From: Pseudomonas persica
GTDB taxonomy: Bacteria; Pseudomonadota; Gammaproteobacteria; Pseudomonadales; Pseudomonadaceae
Length of the DNA: 64,000 nucleotides
Reading direction: 5' to 3'
Assembly: GCF_900291015.1 (NCBI RefSeq)
Contig: NZ_OLKL01000016.1
Location: forward strand, 1-64,000
The position numbers and the translations under genes were made by a program. This document shows, piece after piece, positions 45,198-54,817 of this stretch (positions within the stretch are counted from its first letter, which is position 1; each line of letters starts with the position of its first letter). Below the pieces are notes generated by a model that saw nothing but the letters and a program-made list of their open reading frames with translations, was not told where the DNA came from and did no database searches.

Positions 45198-46907
45198 ATG
45201 CGTATCGAACCTCGCCCCCTGCCGCCGACCCTGCCATTCCTGGGTAACCTGCCCCCCTTGCTGACTCGCCTGTACGCCGCGCGTGGCGTGCAGAGCGAGG
45301 CCGAGCTGGACAAAAGCCTTGCGCGCCTGCTGCCGTACCAGCAGCTCAAGGGCATCGAGGCTGGCGTGGACCTGTTGGTCGAGGCCCTCGACCAGCGCCA
45401 GCGCATCCTCATCGTCGGCGACTTCGATGCCGACGGCGCCACTGCCAGTACCGTCGGCGTGCTGGGCCTGCGCCTGCTGGGTGCGGCCCATGTCGATTAC
45501 CTGGTGCCCAACCGCTTCGAGTATGGCTACGGCCTGACCCCGGAAATCGTCGAGGTGGCGCTGCAACGCCAGCCGCAGCTGCTGATCACCGTGGACAACG
45601 GCATTTCCAGCGTCGACGGTGTGGCTGCCGCCAAGGCCGCCGGGCTCAAGGTGCTGGTCACCGACCACCACCTGCCGGGCGCGGAGTTGCCCGACGCCGA
45701 TGCCATCATCAACCCCAATCAGCCGGGCTGTAGTTTCCCGAGCAAGGCGCTGGCCGGGGTCGGGGTGATCTTCTATGTGCTGATGGCCCTGCGTGCGCGC
45801 CTGCGCAGCCTGGGGCGCTACGAAACGCAACCGCAGCCGAACATCGGCGAATTGCTCGACCTGGTTGCCCTGGGCAGCGTCGCCGACGTGGTGCCATTGG
45901 ATGCCAACAACCGCATCCTGGTGCATCAGGGCCTGGAGCGCATTCGCGCCGGCCGTGCCCGCCCGGGGTTGAAGGCCATTCTCGAAGTGGCCCGCCGCGA
46001 TCACCGGCGCATCACCTCGACCGACCTCGGTTTCATCCTCGGCCCACGGCTGAATGCTGCCGGGCGCCTGGATGACATGAGCCTGGGCATCGAATGCCTG
46101 TTGTGTGAGGATGCGGCCCTGGCCCAGGACATGGCCCAGCAACTGGATGACCTGAACCAGGACCGCAAGTCCATCGAGCAGGGTATGCAGCGCGAGGCCC
46201 TGGCCCAGCTCAAGGACCTGCCGGTCGAGTCGATGCCGTACGGCCTGTGCCTGTTCGATGCCGACTGGCACCAGGGGGTGATCGGTATTCTGGCTTCGCG
46301 CCTGAAGGAGCGCTATCACCGGCCGACCATCGCTTTCGCCGATGCCGGTGACGGCATGCTCAAAGGCTCGGCGCGTTCGGTGCCGGGGTTCCATATTCGC
46401 GATGCGCTGGATGCCGTGGCGGCGCGTCACCCGCAACTGATCAGCAAGTTCGGCGGCCACGCCATGGCCGCCGGGTTGTCGTTGCCCGAGGCCAATTTCC
46501 CGGCATTTGCCCAGGCGTTCGACGAAGAAGTGCGGCGCCAGTTATGCGAAGAGGACCTGACAGGCCGGCTGTTGTCCGATGGCAGCCTGGCGGTGGAGGA
46601 ATTTCACCTCGACCTGGCCAAGGCCCTGCGCCATGCCGGTCCTTGGGGCCAACACTTCCCCGAGCCGCTGTTCCATGGCGTGTTCCAGCTGGTGGAGCAA
46701 CGCGTGGTGGGCGAGCGGCACCTGAAGGTGGTGCTCAAGAGCGAGTGCGGCTCGGTGCGGCTGGATGGCATTGCCTTTGGCATTGACCGCGAAGTGTGGC
46801 CGAACCCGACGGTGCGTTGGGTCGAGTTGGCTTACAAACTGGATGTGAACGAGTTTCGTGGCAATGAAAGTGTGCAATTGATGATTGCCCATATGGAGCC
46901 GCGCTGA
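45198..46907 (+). CDS. recJ: Single-strand DNA exonuclease RecJ
   Basis: RecJ degrades single-stranded DNA 5' to 3' in recombination and mismatch repair. The DHH phosphoesterase core is intact: GDFDADGATAS (about 74-84), VTDHHLPG with Asp156-His157-His158, and NPNQPGCSFPSKALAGVG. A DHHA1 domain follows, with KFGGHAMAAGLSL near residue 418. 569 residues, complete. Starts eight bases after yaeQ. Confidence 0.97.
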   Translation: MRIEPRPLPPTLPFLGNLPPLLTRLYAARGVQSEAELDKSLARLLPYQQLKGIEAGVDLLVEALDQRQRILIVGDFDADGATASTVGVLGLRLLGAAHVDYLVPNRFEYGYGLTPEIVEVALQRQPQLLITVDNGISSVDGVAAAKAAGLKVLVTDHHLPGAELPDADAIINPNQPGCSFPSKALAGVGVIFYVLMALRARLRSLGRYETQPQPNIGELLDLVALGSVADVVPLDANNRILVHQGLERIRAGRARPGLKAILEVARRDHRRITSTDLGFILGPRLNAAGRLDDMSLGIECLLCEDAALAQDMAQQLDDLNQDRKSIEQGMQREALAQLKDLPVESMPYGLCLFDADWHQGVIGILASRLKERYHRPTIAFADAGDGMLKGSARSVPGFHIRDALDAVAARHPQLISKFGGHAMAAGLSLPEANFPAFAQAFDEEVRRQLCEEDLTGRLLSDGSLAVEEFHLDLAKALRHAGPWGQHFPEPLFHGVFQLVEQRVVGERHLKVVLKSECGSVRLDGIAFGIDREVWPNPTVRWVELAYKLDVNEFRGNESVQLMIAHMEPR

Positions 46908-46953
46908 CTGTAAGTCTCTGCCAGGTGCCTGCCTCGGGAAGGGTGTCGCTTAT

Positions 46954-47180
46954 GAGATCGAGCGCCGCCCGCGCGGCGCATCGCGAGCTGCGCTCGCTCC
47001 TACGTTTGTTTCGGGCCAGTCACGCCTGTGACAGGCGCGCGCGACCGCCTGGTTCGTACGACACGATGTCACGTCATGCGCCAAAGCGTTCGCGCGCAAA
47101 TCCCACAGGAATAACTGGCCCGAAACAAACGTAGGAGCGAGCGCAGCTCGCGATGCGCCGCGCGGGCGGCGCTCGATCTC
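46954..47180. repeat. Perfect 67-bp inverted repeat
   Basis: The left arm 46954-47020 and right arm 47114-47180 are exact reverse complements, flanking a 93-base loop. The arms include GCGAGCTGCGCTCGCTCC and ACAAACGT segments. The loop itself (CACGCCTGTGACAGGCG...) has small stems. It fills most of the 442-base gap between recJ and the Old Yellow Enzyme gene. No gene is seen inside. Confidence 0.97.
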
Positions 47181-47349
47181 CCAGGCGCCATCATCCTCAT
47201 GCCAACCCCCCGCGCGCCCCATCCAGAATCCCATGGAACCTCCCCCCCAACCATTCTGGTCTAGTCTGAAGAATGACCGGACCCAGGCCAGGGACGTGCA
47301 ATTGAGTGTCCGGGCCGGATCACCATTGGAGTCCTTGGGAGGTGCCCTC

Positions 47350-48456
47350 ATGAGCCTGCTGCTCGAGCCTTACACCCTGCGTCAGCTGACCCTGCCCAAC
47401 CGCATCGCCGTTTCGCCGATGTGCCAGTATTCCGCCGTCGATGGCCTGGCCAACGATTGGCACCTTGTCCATTTAGGCAGCCGCGCCGTGGGAGGCGCGG
47501 GCCTGGTAATCACTGAAGCCGTGGCGGTGACCGCCGATGGCCGCATCACCGCTGAAGACCTCGGGCTGTGGGATGACGCGCAGATCGCCCCGTTACAACG
47601 CATTACCCGGTTCATCACCGCCCAGGGGGGCGTGCCCGGCATCCAGCTGGCTCACGCCGGGCGCAAGGCCAGCACCTATCGCCCGTGGCTGGGCAAGCAA
47701 GGCAGCGTCAAGCTCGAGGAGGGCGGCTGGCAGCCGGTAGGGCCGTCGAAGATAGCCTTCGACCCGCAACACACACCGCCACGCGAGCTGATCCATGACG
47801 AAATCCAGGATGTGATCGCCGCCTTCGTCGCTTCGACCGAGCGTGCCCTGAAGGCCGGTTTCAAGGTGGTCGAGATCCACGCCGCCCATGGCTACCTGCT
47901 GCACCAGTTCCTGTCGCCGTTGAGCAACCAGCGTCGCGACGAGTACGGCAGCAGTTTCGAAAACCGTATCCGCCTGACCCTGCAGGTGGTCGAGGCCGTG
48001 CGCAAGGTCTGGCCTGCCGAGTTGCCGCTGTTCGTGCGGGTATCGGCGACCGACTGGGTCGAGGACGGCTGGAACCCGGATGAAACCGTTGAACTGGCGC
48101 GCCGCCTGCGTGGCTTGGGCGTCGACCTGATCGACGTGTCCTCTGGCGGTACCTCGGTAAACGCCGAAATCCCCACCGGCCCCGGCTACCAGACCCGTTT
48201 CGCCGAGCGCGTGCGCAAGGAATCGGAAATCGCCACCGGCACCGTGGGCATGATCACCGAACCGGCTCAGGCCGAGCACATTCTGCGCACTGGCCAGGCC
48301 GACATCATCTTCCTCGCCCGCGAACTGCTGCGCGACCCGTATTGGCCGCTGCATGCTGACGACGACCTGGGCGGCAACAAAGCTACCTGGCCAGCGCAGT
48401 ACCAGCGCGCCACCAGCCGGGCCAACCCGATTCACGAGTCGGACTTGCGGGATTGA
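47350..48456 (+). CDS. NADH:flavin oxidoreductase, Old Yellow Enzyme (YqjM/XenA class)
   Basis: This FMN-dependent ene-reductase of 368 residues has the YqjM-class signatures PMCQYSAVDGLANDWHLVH, VPGIQLAHAGRKAS and HAAHGYLLHQFLSPLSN. The thermophilic-like subclass (YqjM, XenA) is indicated by the Cys in PMCQYS. It reduces activated C=C bonds or nitro compounds. I chose ATG 47350, with GGGAGG eight bases upstream; the longer frame enters the inverted-repeat region. It is similar in style to XenA but differs clearly from the sequence I remember, so I do not use that name. Confidence 0.9.
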   Translation: MSLLLEPYTLRQLTLPNRIAVSPMCQYSAVDGLANDWHLVHLGSRAVGGAGLVITEAVAVTADGRITAEDLGLWDDAQIAPLQRITRFITAQGGVPGIQLAHAGRKASTYRPWLGKQGSVKLEEGGWQPVGPSKIAFDPQHTPPRELIHDEIQDVIAAFVASTERALKAGFKVVEIHAAHGYLLHQFLSPLSNQRRDEYGSSFENRIRLTLQVVEAVRKVWPAELPLFVRVSATDWVEDGWNPDETVELARRLRGLGVDLIDVSSGGTSVNAEIPTGPGYQTRFAERVRKESEIATGTVGMITEPAQAEHILRTGQADIIFLARELLRDPYWPLHADDDLGGNKATWPAQYQRATSRANPIHESDLRD

Positions 48457-48480
48457 CCTGACCCAAACATTACGCGGTGA

Positions 48481-48599
48481 TTGTAGGAGCGGCCTTGTGT
48501 CGCGAAAGGGCTGCGAAGCGGCCCCAGGTTTTCAGCTCCGCCGCTGATATTGCCGGGGCCGCTTTGCGGCCCTTTCGCGACACAAGGCCGCTCCTACAA
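48481..48599. repeat. 45-bp near-perfect inverted repeat
   Basis: The arms 48481-48525 and 48555-48599 match at 43 of 45 positions (TTGTAGGAGCGGCCTTGTGT outer part). It lies between the OYE gene and hicB, which are convergent. It is a third repeat family, distinct from REP. Confidence 0.93.
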
Positions 48600-48620
48600 C
48601 GACCGTGTCGGCATCTCAAT

Positions 48621-48953
48621 TCAGCTATAGGCAGCCTTGCTGAGAATATCGCTTACCCACTGGTTGATACTCTTCTCGGCCAGCTCGGCCTTGGCCGCCA
48701 CACTGGCATGAAGGGTAGGCTCCAGGCGCAGGCTGAGCTTGCCGGAGTAGGTTTTCTGTGGCTCACGGCCCAGGCGTTGGCAAGTCTCAAGATAATCGTC
48801 CACGGCGTCTTCGAATGCTTGGCGCAGCTCACTGATAGATTCGCCATGGAAACCGATCACATCGCGAATACCTGCGACATGGCCGATCAGTAACTGGTCT
48901 TCGTCGCTGTATTCGATACGAGCGGCGTAGCCGCGGTAGGTCATGACATTCAT
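48621..48953 (-). CDS. hicB: HicB-family antitoxin
   Basis: HicB neutralises HicA and represses the operon. The 110-residue protein has the partial RNase-H-like HicB domain (VMTYRGYAARIEYSDEDQLL, IGHVAGIRDVIGFHGESI) and a C-terminal ribbon-helix-helix-like tail (LSLRLEPTLHASVAAKAE...), the DNA-binding part. The start overlaps the hicA stop (ATGA) and has a strong AGGAG ribosome site inside the hicA end. Confidence 0.92.
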   Translation of the reverse strand: MNVMTYRGYAARIEYSDEDQLLIGHVAGIRDVIGFHGESISELRQAFEDAVDDYLETCQRLGREPQKTYSGKLSLRLEPTLHASVAAKAELAEKSINQWVSDILSKAAYS

Positions 48954-49204
48954 GGTATTACTCCTGCCTGCTCGAGGAACTGGCGGGTGTCTCTTAGTTG
49001 ATAGGGCTTGGCGTGTCTGTCCGGATGAGGGCGATGGAAGGTTGCTACTGCGCCATTGAGTTCAAAGCGAACCCGTGACCCTCTTCCTTCGATGACCCGG
49101 GCACCCAGTGATACCAACATTGACTCCAGTCGCACCCATTCCAGCGTCCTGGGAACCGGCTTTTTCAGTACTGCTTCAAGTGTGGCTTGCTGATGGTTAT
49201 TCAT
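48950..49204 (-). CDS. hicA: HicA-family toxin, GSR variant
   Basis: HicA is a small mRNA-binding and -cleaving toxin with a dsRNA-binding-like fold. This 84-residue protein has GARVIEGRGSRVRF in place of the usual GSH motif: the catalytic His position is Arg. It then has ATFHRPHPDR and a C-terminal QLRDTRQFLEQAGV. This GSRV...HRPHP subgroup is widespread in bacteria. Its start codon is directly after a palindromic promoter and no ribosome site is visible. It is the first gene of hicAB. Confidence 0.88.
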   Translation of the reverse strand: MNNHQQATLEAVLKKPVPRTLEWVRLESMLVSLGARVIEGRGSRVRFELNGAVATFHRPHPDRHAKPYQLRDTRQFLEQAGVIP

Positions 49205-49223
49205 GGTATCAGATTATGATACC
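49205..49223 (-). promoter_or_regulatory. Palindromic operator/promoter of hicAB
   Basis: GGTATCA and TGATACC form a perfect 7-5-7 palindrome immediately before the hicA ATG. On the minus strand it contains CATAAT (5 of 6 to a -10), placing the start of transcription within a few bases of the ATG. TTGAGC lies 15 bases further upstream. Confidence 0.65.
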
Positions 49224-49332
49224 AATGAGGGTGGCTCAATGGATGAGCAGTAGGAGGGTGGGGGTCGTGCTTGCAGGAAACTTCTGAGATGTTGACCGAG
49301 GGGATGCAAGGCCCCTCGATCAACACAACCGC

Positions 49333-50757
49333 TTAATGCTTGATCATCACATGCCGCACACAGGTATAGTCCTCCAGCCCATACATCGACATATCCTTGC
49401 CATACCCCGAATGCTTCTGCCCGCCATGGGGCATTTCGCTGACCAGCATGAAGTGGGTGTTCACCCAGGTGCAGCCATACTGCAGGCGCGCCGCCAGGCG
49501 GTGGGCGCGGCCGGTGTCGCGGGTCCACACCGACGAGGCCAGGCCGTAGTTGGAGTCGTTGGCCCATTCCAGTGCCTGGGCTTCGTCGTTGAAGCGGGTC
49601 ACCGACACTACCGGGCCGAACACTTCGTTGCGCACGATTTCGTCGTCCTGCAGGGCGTCGGCCAGCACGGTCGGTTCGAAGAAGAAGCCGTCGCCATCAA
49701 TCGCCTTGCCACCCGTCACCAGGCGAATGTGCGGCTGGGCAACCGCGCGTTGCACAAGGCCCGCGACCTTGTCGCGGTGCTGGGCACTGATCAGCGGCCC
49801 CAGTTCGGTGTCCTTGGCCTCCTGCAGGCCTGGCTTGAGGCTGGCCACTGCGGCCCCCAGGCGTTCGACGAAGCGCTCGTAGATGCCATCCTGCACATAC
49901 AGTCGGCAGGCCGCAGTGCAGTCCTGGCCGGCGTTGTAGAAGCCGAAGGTGCGGATGCCGTCGATGGCGGCGTCGATGTCGGCATCGTCGAATACCAGTA
50001 CCGGGGCCTTGCCGCCCAGTTCCATGTGCATGCGTTTCACGCTGTCGGCGGTGGCGCTGATGATGTGCGCGCCGGTGGGGATCGAGCCGGTCAGCGACAC
50101 CATGCGTACCTTGGGATGGTTGACCAGCGGGTTGCCGACCGTCTGGCCACGGCCGAAGAGAATGTTCAGCACCCCTGCTGGCAGCAGGTCCTGGGCCAGT
50201 TCGCCGAGGCGCAGGGCGGTCAGCGGGGTCAGCTCGGAGGGTTTGATCACCACCGTGTTGCCGGCAGCCAGGGCCGGGGCGATCTTCCACGCCAGCATCA
50301 TCAACGGGTAGTTCCATGGTGCGATCGAGGCGACCACGCCCAGCGGGTCGCGGCGGATCATCGAGGTGTGGCCCGGCAGGTACTCGCCGGCCGCCGAACC
50401 GCCCAGGCAGCGCGCTGCACCGGCAAAGTAGCGGAACACATCGGCAATTGCCGGGATCTCGTCATTCCGCGCGGCGCTCAGCGGCTTGCCGCAGTTTTGC
50501 GATTCCAGCCGGGCCAGTTCATCGCCATGGGCTTCGATAGTGTCGGCCAGCGCCAGCAAGGCCTGCGAGCGCTCCTTGGGGCTGGTTTGCGACCAGCTGT
50601 CGAAGGCCTGGTCGGCGGCGCGCACGGCGCTGTCCACCTGGGCCTCGCTGGCTTCGTTGATCTGCGCCAGGGCACTGCCCAAGGCGGGATTGAGCACGGT
50701 CCAGGCCGGGCCTTCGCCAGCGACCAGCTGGCCATTGATCAGCATCTGCGTTTGCAT
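49333..50757 (-). CDS. patD: Gamma-aminobutyraldehyde dehydrogenase (PatD/YdcW-like)
   Basis: This NAD-dependent aldehyde dehydrogenase of 474 residues would oxidise 4-aminobutanal, from putrescine, to GABA. The catalytic Cys lies in [16 protein letters not shown] and the general-base Glu in [12 protein letters not shown]. The start at 50757 has a GGAGG ribosome site. The frame is open far upstream into the permease gene, which I reject. It is the last gene of an operon with a polyamine ABC importer, the same order as ydcSTUV-ydcW in E. coli, which supports the substrate call. Confidence 0.88.
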   Translation of the reverse strand: MQTQMLINGQLVAGEGPAWTVLNPALGSALAQINEASEAQVDSAVRAADQAFDSWSQTSPKERSQALLALADTIEAHGDELARLESQNCGKPLSAARNDEIPAIADVFRYFAGAARCLGGSAAGEYLPGHTSMIRRDPLGVVASIAPWNYPLMMLAWKIAPALAAGNTVVIKPSELTPLTALRLGELAQDLLPAGVLNILFGRGQTVGNPLVNHPKVRMVSLTGSIPTGAHIISATADSVKRMHMELGGKAPVLVFDDADIDAAIDGIRTFGFYNAGQDCTAACRLYVQDGIYERFVERLGAAVASLKPGLQEAKDTELGPLISAQHRDKVAGLVQRAVAQPHIRLVTGGKAIDGDGFFFEPTVLADALQDDEIVRNEVFGPVVSVTRFNDEAQALEWANDSNYGLASSVWTRDTGRAHRLAARLQYGCTWVNTHFMLVSEMPHGGQKHSGYGKDMSMYGLEDYTCVRHVMIKH

Positions 50758-50774
50758 CGGGGACTCCTCCAGGG

Positions 50775-51581
50775 TCATTTGCCACTGCCCGCGACGCTTT
50801 CGCCGCCACGGGTCAGGTAATAGGCGCCAAGGATCGGCAGCATGGTCACCAGCATCACCAGCATGGCGACCACGTTGGTCACCGGCACGTCGCGCGGGCG
50901 GCTGAGCTGGTTGAGCAGCCAGATCGGCAGGGTGCGTTCGTGGCCGGCGGTGAAGGTGGTGACGATGATTTCGTCGAACGACAGGGCAAAGGCCAGCATG
51001 CCGCCGGCCAGCAGCGCCGAGCCGAGGTTGGGCAGGATGATGTAGCGGAAGGTCTGCCAGCCGTCGGCGCCGAGGTCCATCGAGGCTTCGATCAGGTTCT
51101 GCGAAGTACGCCGCAGACGGGCGATTACGTTGTTGTAGACGATCACCACGCAGAACGTGGCGTGGCCGACCACGATGGTGAATACCCCGGGCTCTATCCC
51201 CAGGGTCTTGAACGCCGAGAGCAGGGCGATGCCGGTGATGATGCCGGGCAGGGCGATAGGCAGGATCAGCATCAGCGAAATGCTCTCCTTGCCGAAAAAG
51301 TTGCGCCGGTACAGCGCCGTCGACGCCAGTGTGCCGAGCACCAGGGCGATCAGCGTGGCCAGGCAGGCCACCTGCAGCGACAGCTTGATCGCCTCCAGCA
51401 CATCGGGCCGGGTGAAGGCCACGGCCAACCATTTGAGGGTAAAACCCTTGGGCGGGAAGCTGAACGCCGCGTCTTCGGTGTTGAAGGCGTACAGGAAGAT
51501 GATCAGGATCGGGAAGTGCAGGAACAGCAAGCCGCCCCAGGCCGCCAGGCGCAGCCCGGTCGAGGCTTTTTCAGAGTGCAT
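50775..51581 (-). CDS. Polyamine-type ABC transporter permease (YdcV/PotC-like)
   Basis: This 268-residue inner-membrane protein has six helices and the EAA loop ([21 protein letters not shown]), which docks the ATPase. It is the second of two permeases in the operon, ten bases overlapping the first. Confidence 0.92.
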   Translation of the reverse strand: MHSEKASTGLRLAAWGGLLFLHFPILIIFLYAFNTEDAAFSFPPKGFTLKWLAVAFTRPDVLEAIKLSLQVACLATLIALVLGTLASTALYRRNFFGKESISLMLILPIALPGIITGIALLSAFKTLGIEPGVFTIVVGHATFCVVIVYNNVIARLRRTSQNLIEASMDLGADGWQTFRYIILPNLGSALLAGGMLAFALSFDEIIVTTFTAGHERTLPIWLLNQLSRPRDVPVTNVVAMLVMLVTMLPILGAYYLTRGGESVAGSGK

Positions 51582-52482
51582 CGAAGGCCCCCAGGCGCTT
51601 GACGATGGACAGGTACACCGCGATCAGCACGATCGGCACCAGGGTGAACGCGGCGGCCATCGGCATGTTGCCGATCGCCCCTTGCTGGGCATAGACCATG
51701 CTGCCGATGAAATAACCGGGCGGGCCGACCAGCTGCGGCACGATGAAGTCGCCCAGGGTCAGCGAGAAGGTAAAGATCGAGCCGGCGGCAATGCCCGGAA
51801 TCGACAGCGGCAGGATCACTTGCACGAAGGTTTGCCCGGGGCGGGCGCCGAGGTCTGCCGAGGCTTGCAGCAGCGACGGCGGCAAGCGCTCCAGCGAGGC
51901 CTGGATCGGCAGAATCATGAACGGCAGCCAGATGTACACGAACACCATGAAGCGCCCAAGGTGCGAAGTCGACAGCGTGCTGCCGCCTACGCCCGGCACC
52001 GCCAGCACCGTTTGCAGCAGGGCATCCAGGTGCAGTTGCTGGACGAACCACTGGGCCACGCCGCCCTTGGCCAGCAGCAGGGTCCAGGCATAGGTCTTGA
52101 CGATGTAGCTGGCCCACATCGGCATCATCACCGCGATGTAGAAAAACGCCTTGGTCTTGCCGCTGGTGTAGCGCGCCATGTAGTAGGCGATGGGGAAGGC
52201 CAGCACCGCGCTGGCCAGCGACACTGCCAACGCCATGCCCAGGGTGCGCAGGATGATGTCGAAGTTCGACGGGTTGAACAGCGCGGCGAAATTGCCCAGG
52301 GTCAGGTCCGGGGTCACCGCCATGGTGAAGTCGTCGAAGGTATAGAAGCCCTGCCACAACAGGTTCAGCAGCGAGCCCAGGTAGATCGCGCCGAACCAGG
52401 TCAGCGGCGGGATCAACAACAGGGCCAGGTACAGGTTGGGGCGCCGGTACAGCAGGTTGGCCAGGCCGCGCAGTGTGCTCAT
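51571..52482 (-). CDS. Polyamine-type ABC transporter permease (YdcU/PotB-like)
   Basis: This 303-residue inner-membrane protein has six helices and an EAA loop ([20 protein letters not shown]). It lies directly after the ATPase gene and overlaps the next permease. Pair of permeases as in YdcU/YdcV. Confidence 0.92.
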   Translation of the reverse strand: MSTLRGLANLLYRRPNLYLALLLIPPLTWFGAIYLGSLLNLLWQGFYTFDDFTMAVTPDLTLGNFAALFNPSNFDIILRTLGMALAVSLASAVLAFPIAYYMARYTSGKTKAFFYIAVMMPMWASYIVKTYAWTLLLAKGGVAQWFVQQLHLDALLQTVLAVPGVGGSTLSTSHLGRFMVFVYIWLPFMILPIQASLERLPPSLLQASADLGARPGQTFVQVILPLSIPGIAAGSIFTFSLTLGDFIVPQLVGPPGYFIGSMVYAQQGAIGNMPMAAAFTLVPIVLIAVYLSIVKRLGAFDAL

Positions 52483-52483
52483 G

Positions 52484-53515
52484 TCAGCGGCCCTCGGTTT
52501 CCTGCAGCACCGTCATGGCTTCACGGGGCCAGTGTGCCTGTACCCGTTGCCCGGGTTGCCAGGCCTGTGCCTGCGCCTGCCAGCGGTCGTTGGCCTGGCT
52601 CACCGCCAGCAGCTGGCCGCTGTCCAGTTGCAGCTCGTAGCGGGTGGCACTGCCCTGGTACTGGATATCGTGCAGCAGGCCGCTGACCTGGACATGCTGA
52701 CCGGCTGTGGCCGGGACGCCGAGACGGATGTGTTCGGGGCGGATGGAGAAGGGCGCCGGGCTGCCATTGAGCAACGTGGCCAGTTCGCCGCGCACAACGT
52801 TGGAGGTGCCGACGAACTCGGCAACGAAGGGGGTGGCCGGTTGCATGTACAGCTTGCGCGGGGTGTCGACCTGCTCGATGCGGCCCCGGTTGAATACCGC
52901 CACCCGGTCGGACATCGACAGCGCCTCCGTCTGGTCGTGGGTGACGAAAACGAAGGTGATGCCCAGCTGGCGCTGCAGCTTTTTCAGCTCGCCCTGCATC
53001 TGTTCGCGCAACTTCAGGTCCAGCGCGCCCAGCGGCTCGTCCAGCAGCAGTACCCGTGGCCGATTGACCAGCGCGCGGGCCAGGGCCACGCGCTGACGTT
53101 GGCCACCGGACAACTGCGCCGGCTTGCGCGCGCCGTAGCCGGGCAGGGCCACCATCGCCAGGGCTTCTTCGGCGCGGCTGTGGCGTTCGGCCCTGGCAAC
53201 GCCTTTTACCTTCAGGCCGTAGGCGATGTTGTCCAGTACGTTCATGTGCGGGAACAGTGCGTAGTCCTGGAATACCGTGTTGACGTCGCGCTGGTAGGGC
53301 GGCACGCCGCCGGCTTCGACGCCGTGGATGCGGATCGAACCGCTGCTGGGTTGCTCGAAGCCGGCGATCAGGCGCAGGCAGGTGGTCTTGCCCGAGCCAG
53401 AGGGGCCGAGCATGGAGAAGAATTCGCCATCGATGATGTCGATGCTGACCTGGTCGACGGCCTTGACCTCGCCGAAGGTGCGGGAAACCTGGGTGAACTG
53501 GACGGCTAGGGGCAT
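52484..53515 (-). CDS. Polyamine-type ABC transporter ATPase (YdcT/PotA-like)
   Basis: This 343-residue protein contains Walker A GPSGSGKTT, the LSGGQRQRVALARAL signature, Walker B VLLLDEPLGALD and a C-terminal TOBE domain (about residues 270-340). It energises the two permeases. I chose ATG 53515; the longer frame (to 53593) reads through the REP pair and is rejected. One base separates the stop from the permease start region. Confidence 0.93.
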   Translation of the reverse strand: MPLAVQFTQVSRTFGEVKAVDQVSIDIIDGEFFSMLGPSGSGKTTCLRLIAGFEQPSSGSIRIHGVEAGGVPPYQRDVNTVFQDYALFPHMNVLDNIAYGLKVKGVARAERHSRAEEALAMVALPGYGARKPAQLSGGQRQRVALARALVNRPRVLLLDEPLGALDLKLREQMQGELKKLQRQLGITFVFVTHDQTEALSMSDRVAVFNRGRIEQVDTPRKLYMQPATPFVAEFVGTSNVVRGELATLLNGSPAPFSIRPEHIRLGVPATAGQHVQVSGLLHDIQYQGSATRYELQLDSGQLLAVSQANDRWQAQAQAWQPGQRVQAHWPREAMTVLQETEGR

Positions 53516-53545
53516 GCGTTGGCTCCAGGCATCTAAGTTTCTCCT

Positions 53546-53652
53546 GTGCCGGCCTCTTCGCGGGTGAACCCGCTCCCACAGGTAAAGCGCCACCTGTACA
53601 GGCGGTGATGAACTTGTGGGAGCGGGTTTACCCGCGAAGAGGCCGGCACAGG
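53546..53652. repeat. Inverted REP pair inside the ydc-like operon
   Basis: Two facing REP units lie between the substrate-binding protein gene and the ATPase gene, inside one transcription unit. Such stems can stabilise the upstream mRNA and cut downstream expression, which would favour the abundant binding protein. Confidence 0.9.
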
Positions 53653-53665
53653 CATTCAGGCAACC

Positions 53666-54817
53666 TCAGCGCCCACCCATGATCGCAATGTAATCCTGGG
53701 TCCAGCGGCTATACGGCACGAACTTGCCCCCCTGGGTCTGCGGGGTTTTCCAGAAGGCGATCTTGTCGAAGTTGTCGAAACCGTTGGTCTTGCAACCCTC
53801 GGCTCCCAGCAGCTCGCTGCCGGTACAGGCTGCCGGCACCGCAGGCAACGAACCAAACCAGGCCGCCACGTCACCTTGTACCTTCGGCTGCAGCGACCAG
53901 TCCATCCACTTGTAGGCACAGTTGGGGTGCTTGGCCTCGCTGTGCAGCATGGTGGTGTCGGCCCAGCCGGTCGCGCCTTCCTTGGGAATGGTCGAGGCCA
54001 CTGGCTGCTTCTCGGCCTTCAGGCCATTGACCATGTAGCCCCAGGAGCTGGAGGCGACCACGCCTTCGTTCTTTACGTCGCTCATCTGCACCGTGGCGTC
54101 ATGCCAGTAGCGGTGGACCAGCGGTCGCTGCTGGCGCAGCAGGTCCAGCACGGCCTTGTACTGCGCTTCGCTCAGCTCGTACGGGTCCTGGATGCCCAGT
54201 TCCGGCTTGGCCGTCTTCAGGTACAACGCCGCATCGGCGATGTAGATCGGCCCATCGTAGGCCTGCACGCGGCCCTTGTTCGGCTTGCCGTCGGGCAGGT
54301 TCTGCGGCTCGAACAGCACGCCCCAGCTGCTGGGCGCTTGCTTGAACACGTCGGTGTTGTACAGCAGCACGTTCGGCCCCCATTGGTACGGAGTGCCGTA
54401 GACCTGCTTGTCGACCACGTACCAGCCACCGTTCTGCAGCCGTGGGTCGATGTTCTTCCAGTTGGGGATCAAGGCGGTGTTGATCGGCTGTACCCGCTTG
54501 CCGGCGATCAGCCGCAGTGAAGCATCGCCCGAGGCGGTGACCAGGTCGTAGCCGCCCTTGGTCATCAGGCTGACCATCTCGTCCGAGGTGGCGGCGGTCT
54601 TGACGCTGACCTTGCAGCCGGTTTCCTGCTCGAAGCCGGTCACCCAGTCGTAGGCCTTGTCGCTTTCACCGCGCTCGATGTAGCCGGGCCAGGCGACGAT
54701 GTCCAGGCGGCCCTCGCCGGGTCCCAGGGCCTTGGGCGGTGCGGCAGCCAGCAGGCTGGCGCTGGCCAGCACGGCGCAGGCGGTGGCGCCGAGCAAGGCG
54801 GTCTTGTGCACTGACAT
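53666..54817 (-). CDS. Polyamine-type periplasmic substrate-binding protein (YdcS-like)
   Basis: This 383-residue protein has a signal peptide ending about ALAAAPPKA and an SBP_bac_8/PotD-like fold (LDIVAWPGYIERG, SGDASLRLIAGKRVQPIN). It matches the YdcS style more than PotD or SpuD, with the Cys pair near the C-terminus. It is the first gene of the operon; its product binds the imported polyamine or peptide. Confidence 0.92.
   Translation of the reverse strand: MSVHKTALLGATACAVLASASLLAAAPPKALGPGEGRLDIVAWPGYIERGESDKAYDWVTGFEQETGCKVSVKTAATSDEMVSLMTKGGYDLVTASGDASLRLIAGKRVQPINTALIPNWKNIDPRLQNGGWYVVDKQVYGTPYQWGPNVLLYNTDVFKQAPSSWGVLFEPQNLPDGKPNKGRVQAYDGPIYIADAALYLKTAKPELGIQDPYELSEAQYKAVLDLLRQQRPLVHRYWHDATVQMSDVKNEGVVASSSWGYMVNGLKAEKQPVASTIPKEGATGWADTTMLHSEAKHPNCAYKWMDWSLQPKVQGDVAAWFGSLPAVPAACTGSELLGAEGCKTNGFDNFDKIAFWKTPQTQGGKFVPYSRWTQDYIAIMGGR

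Noticed and set aside
47021-47113. A small gene or ncRNA in the loop of the 67-bp inverted repeat
   Set aside because: No start with ribosome site and coding bias is visible, and no known RNA motif was recognised; only expression data could support it.
49333-51432. A single long frame joining the aldehyde dehydrogenase to upstream sequence, suggesting a fusion protein
   Set aside because: The upstream part is the out-of-frame shadow of the permease gene. The dehydrogenase has its own ATG with a GGAGG site and normal length.
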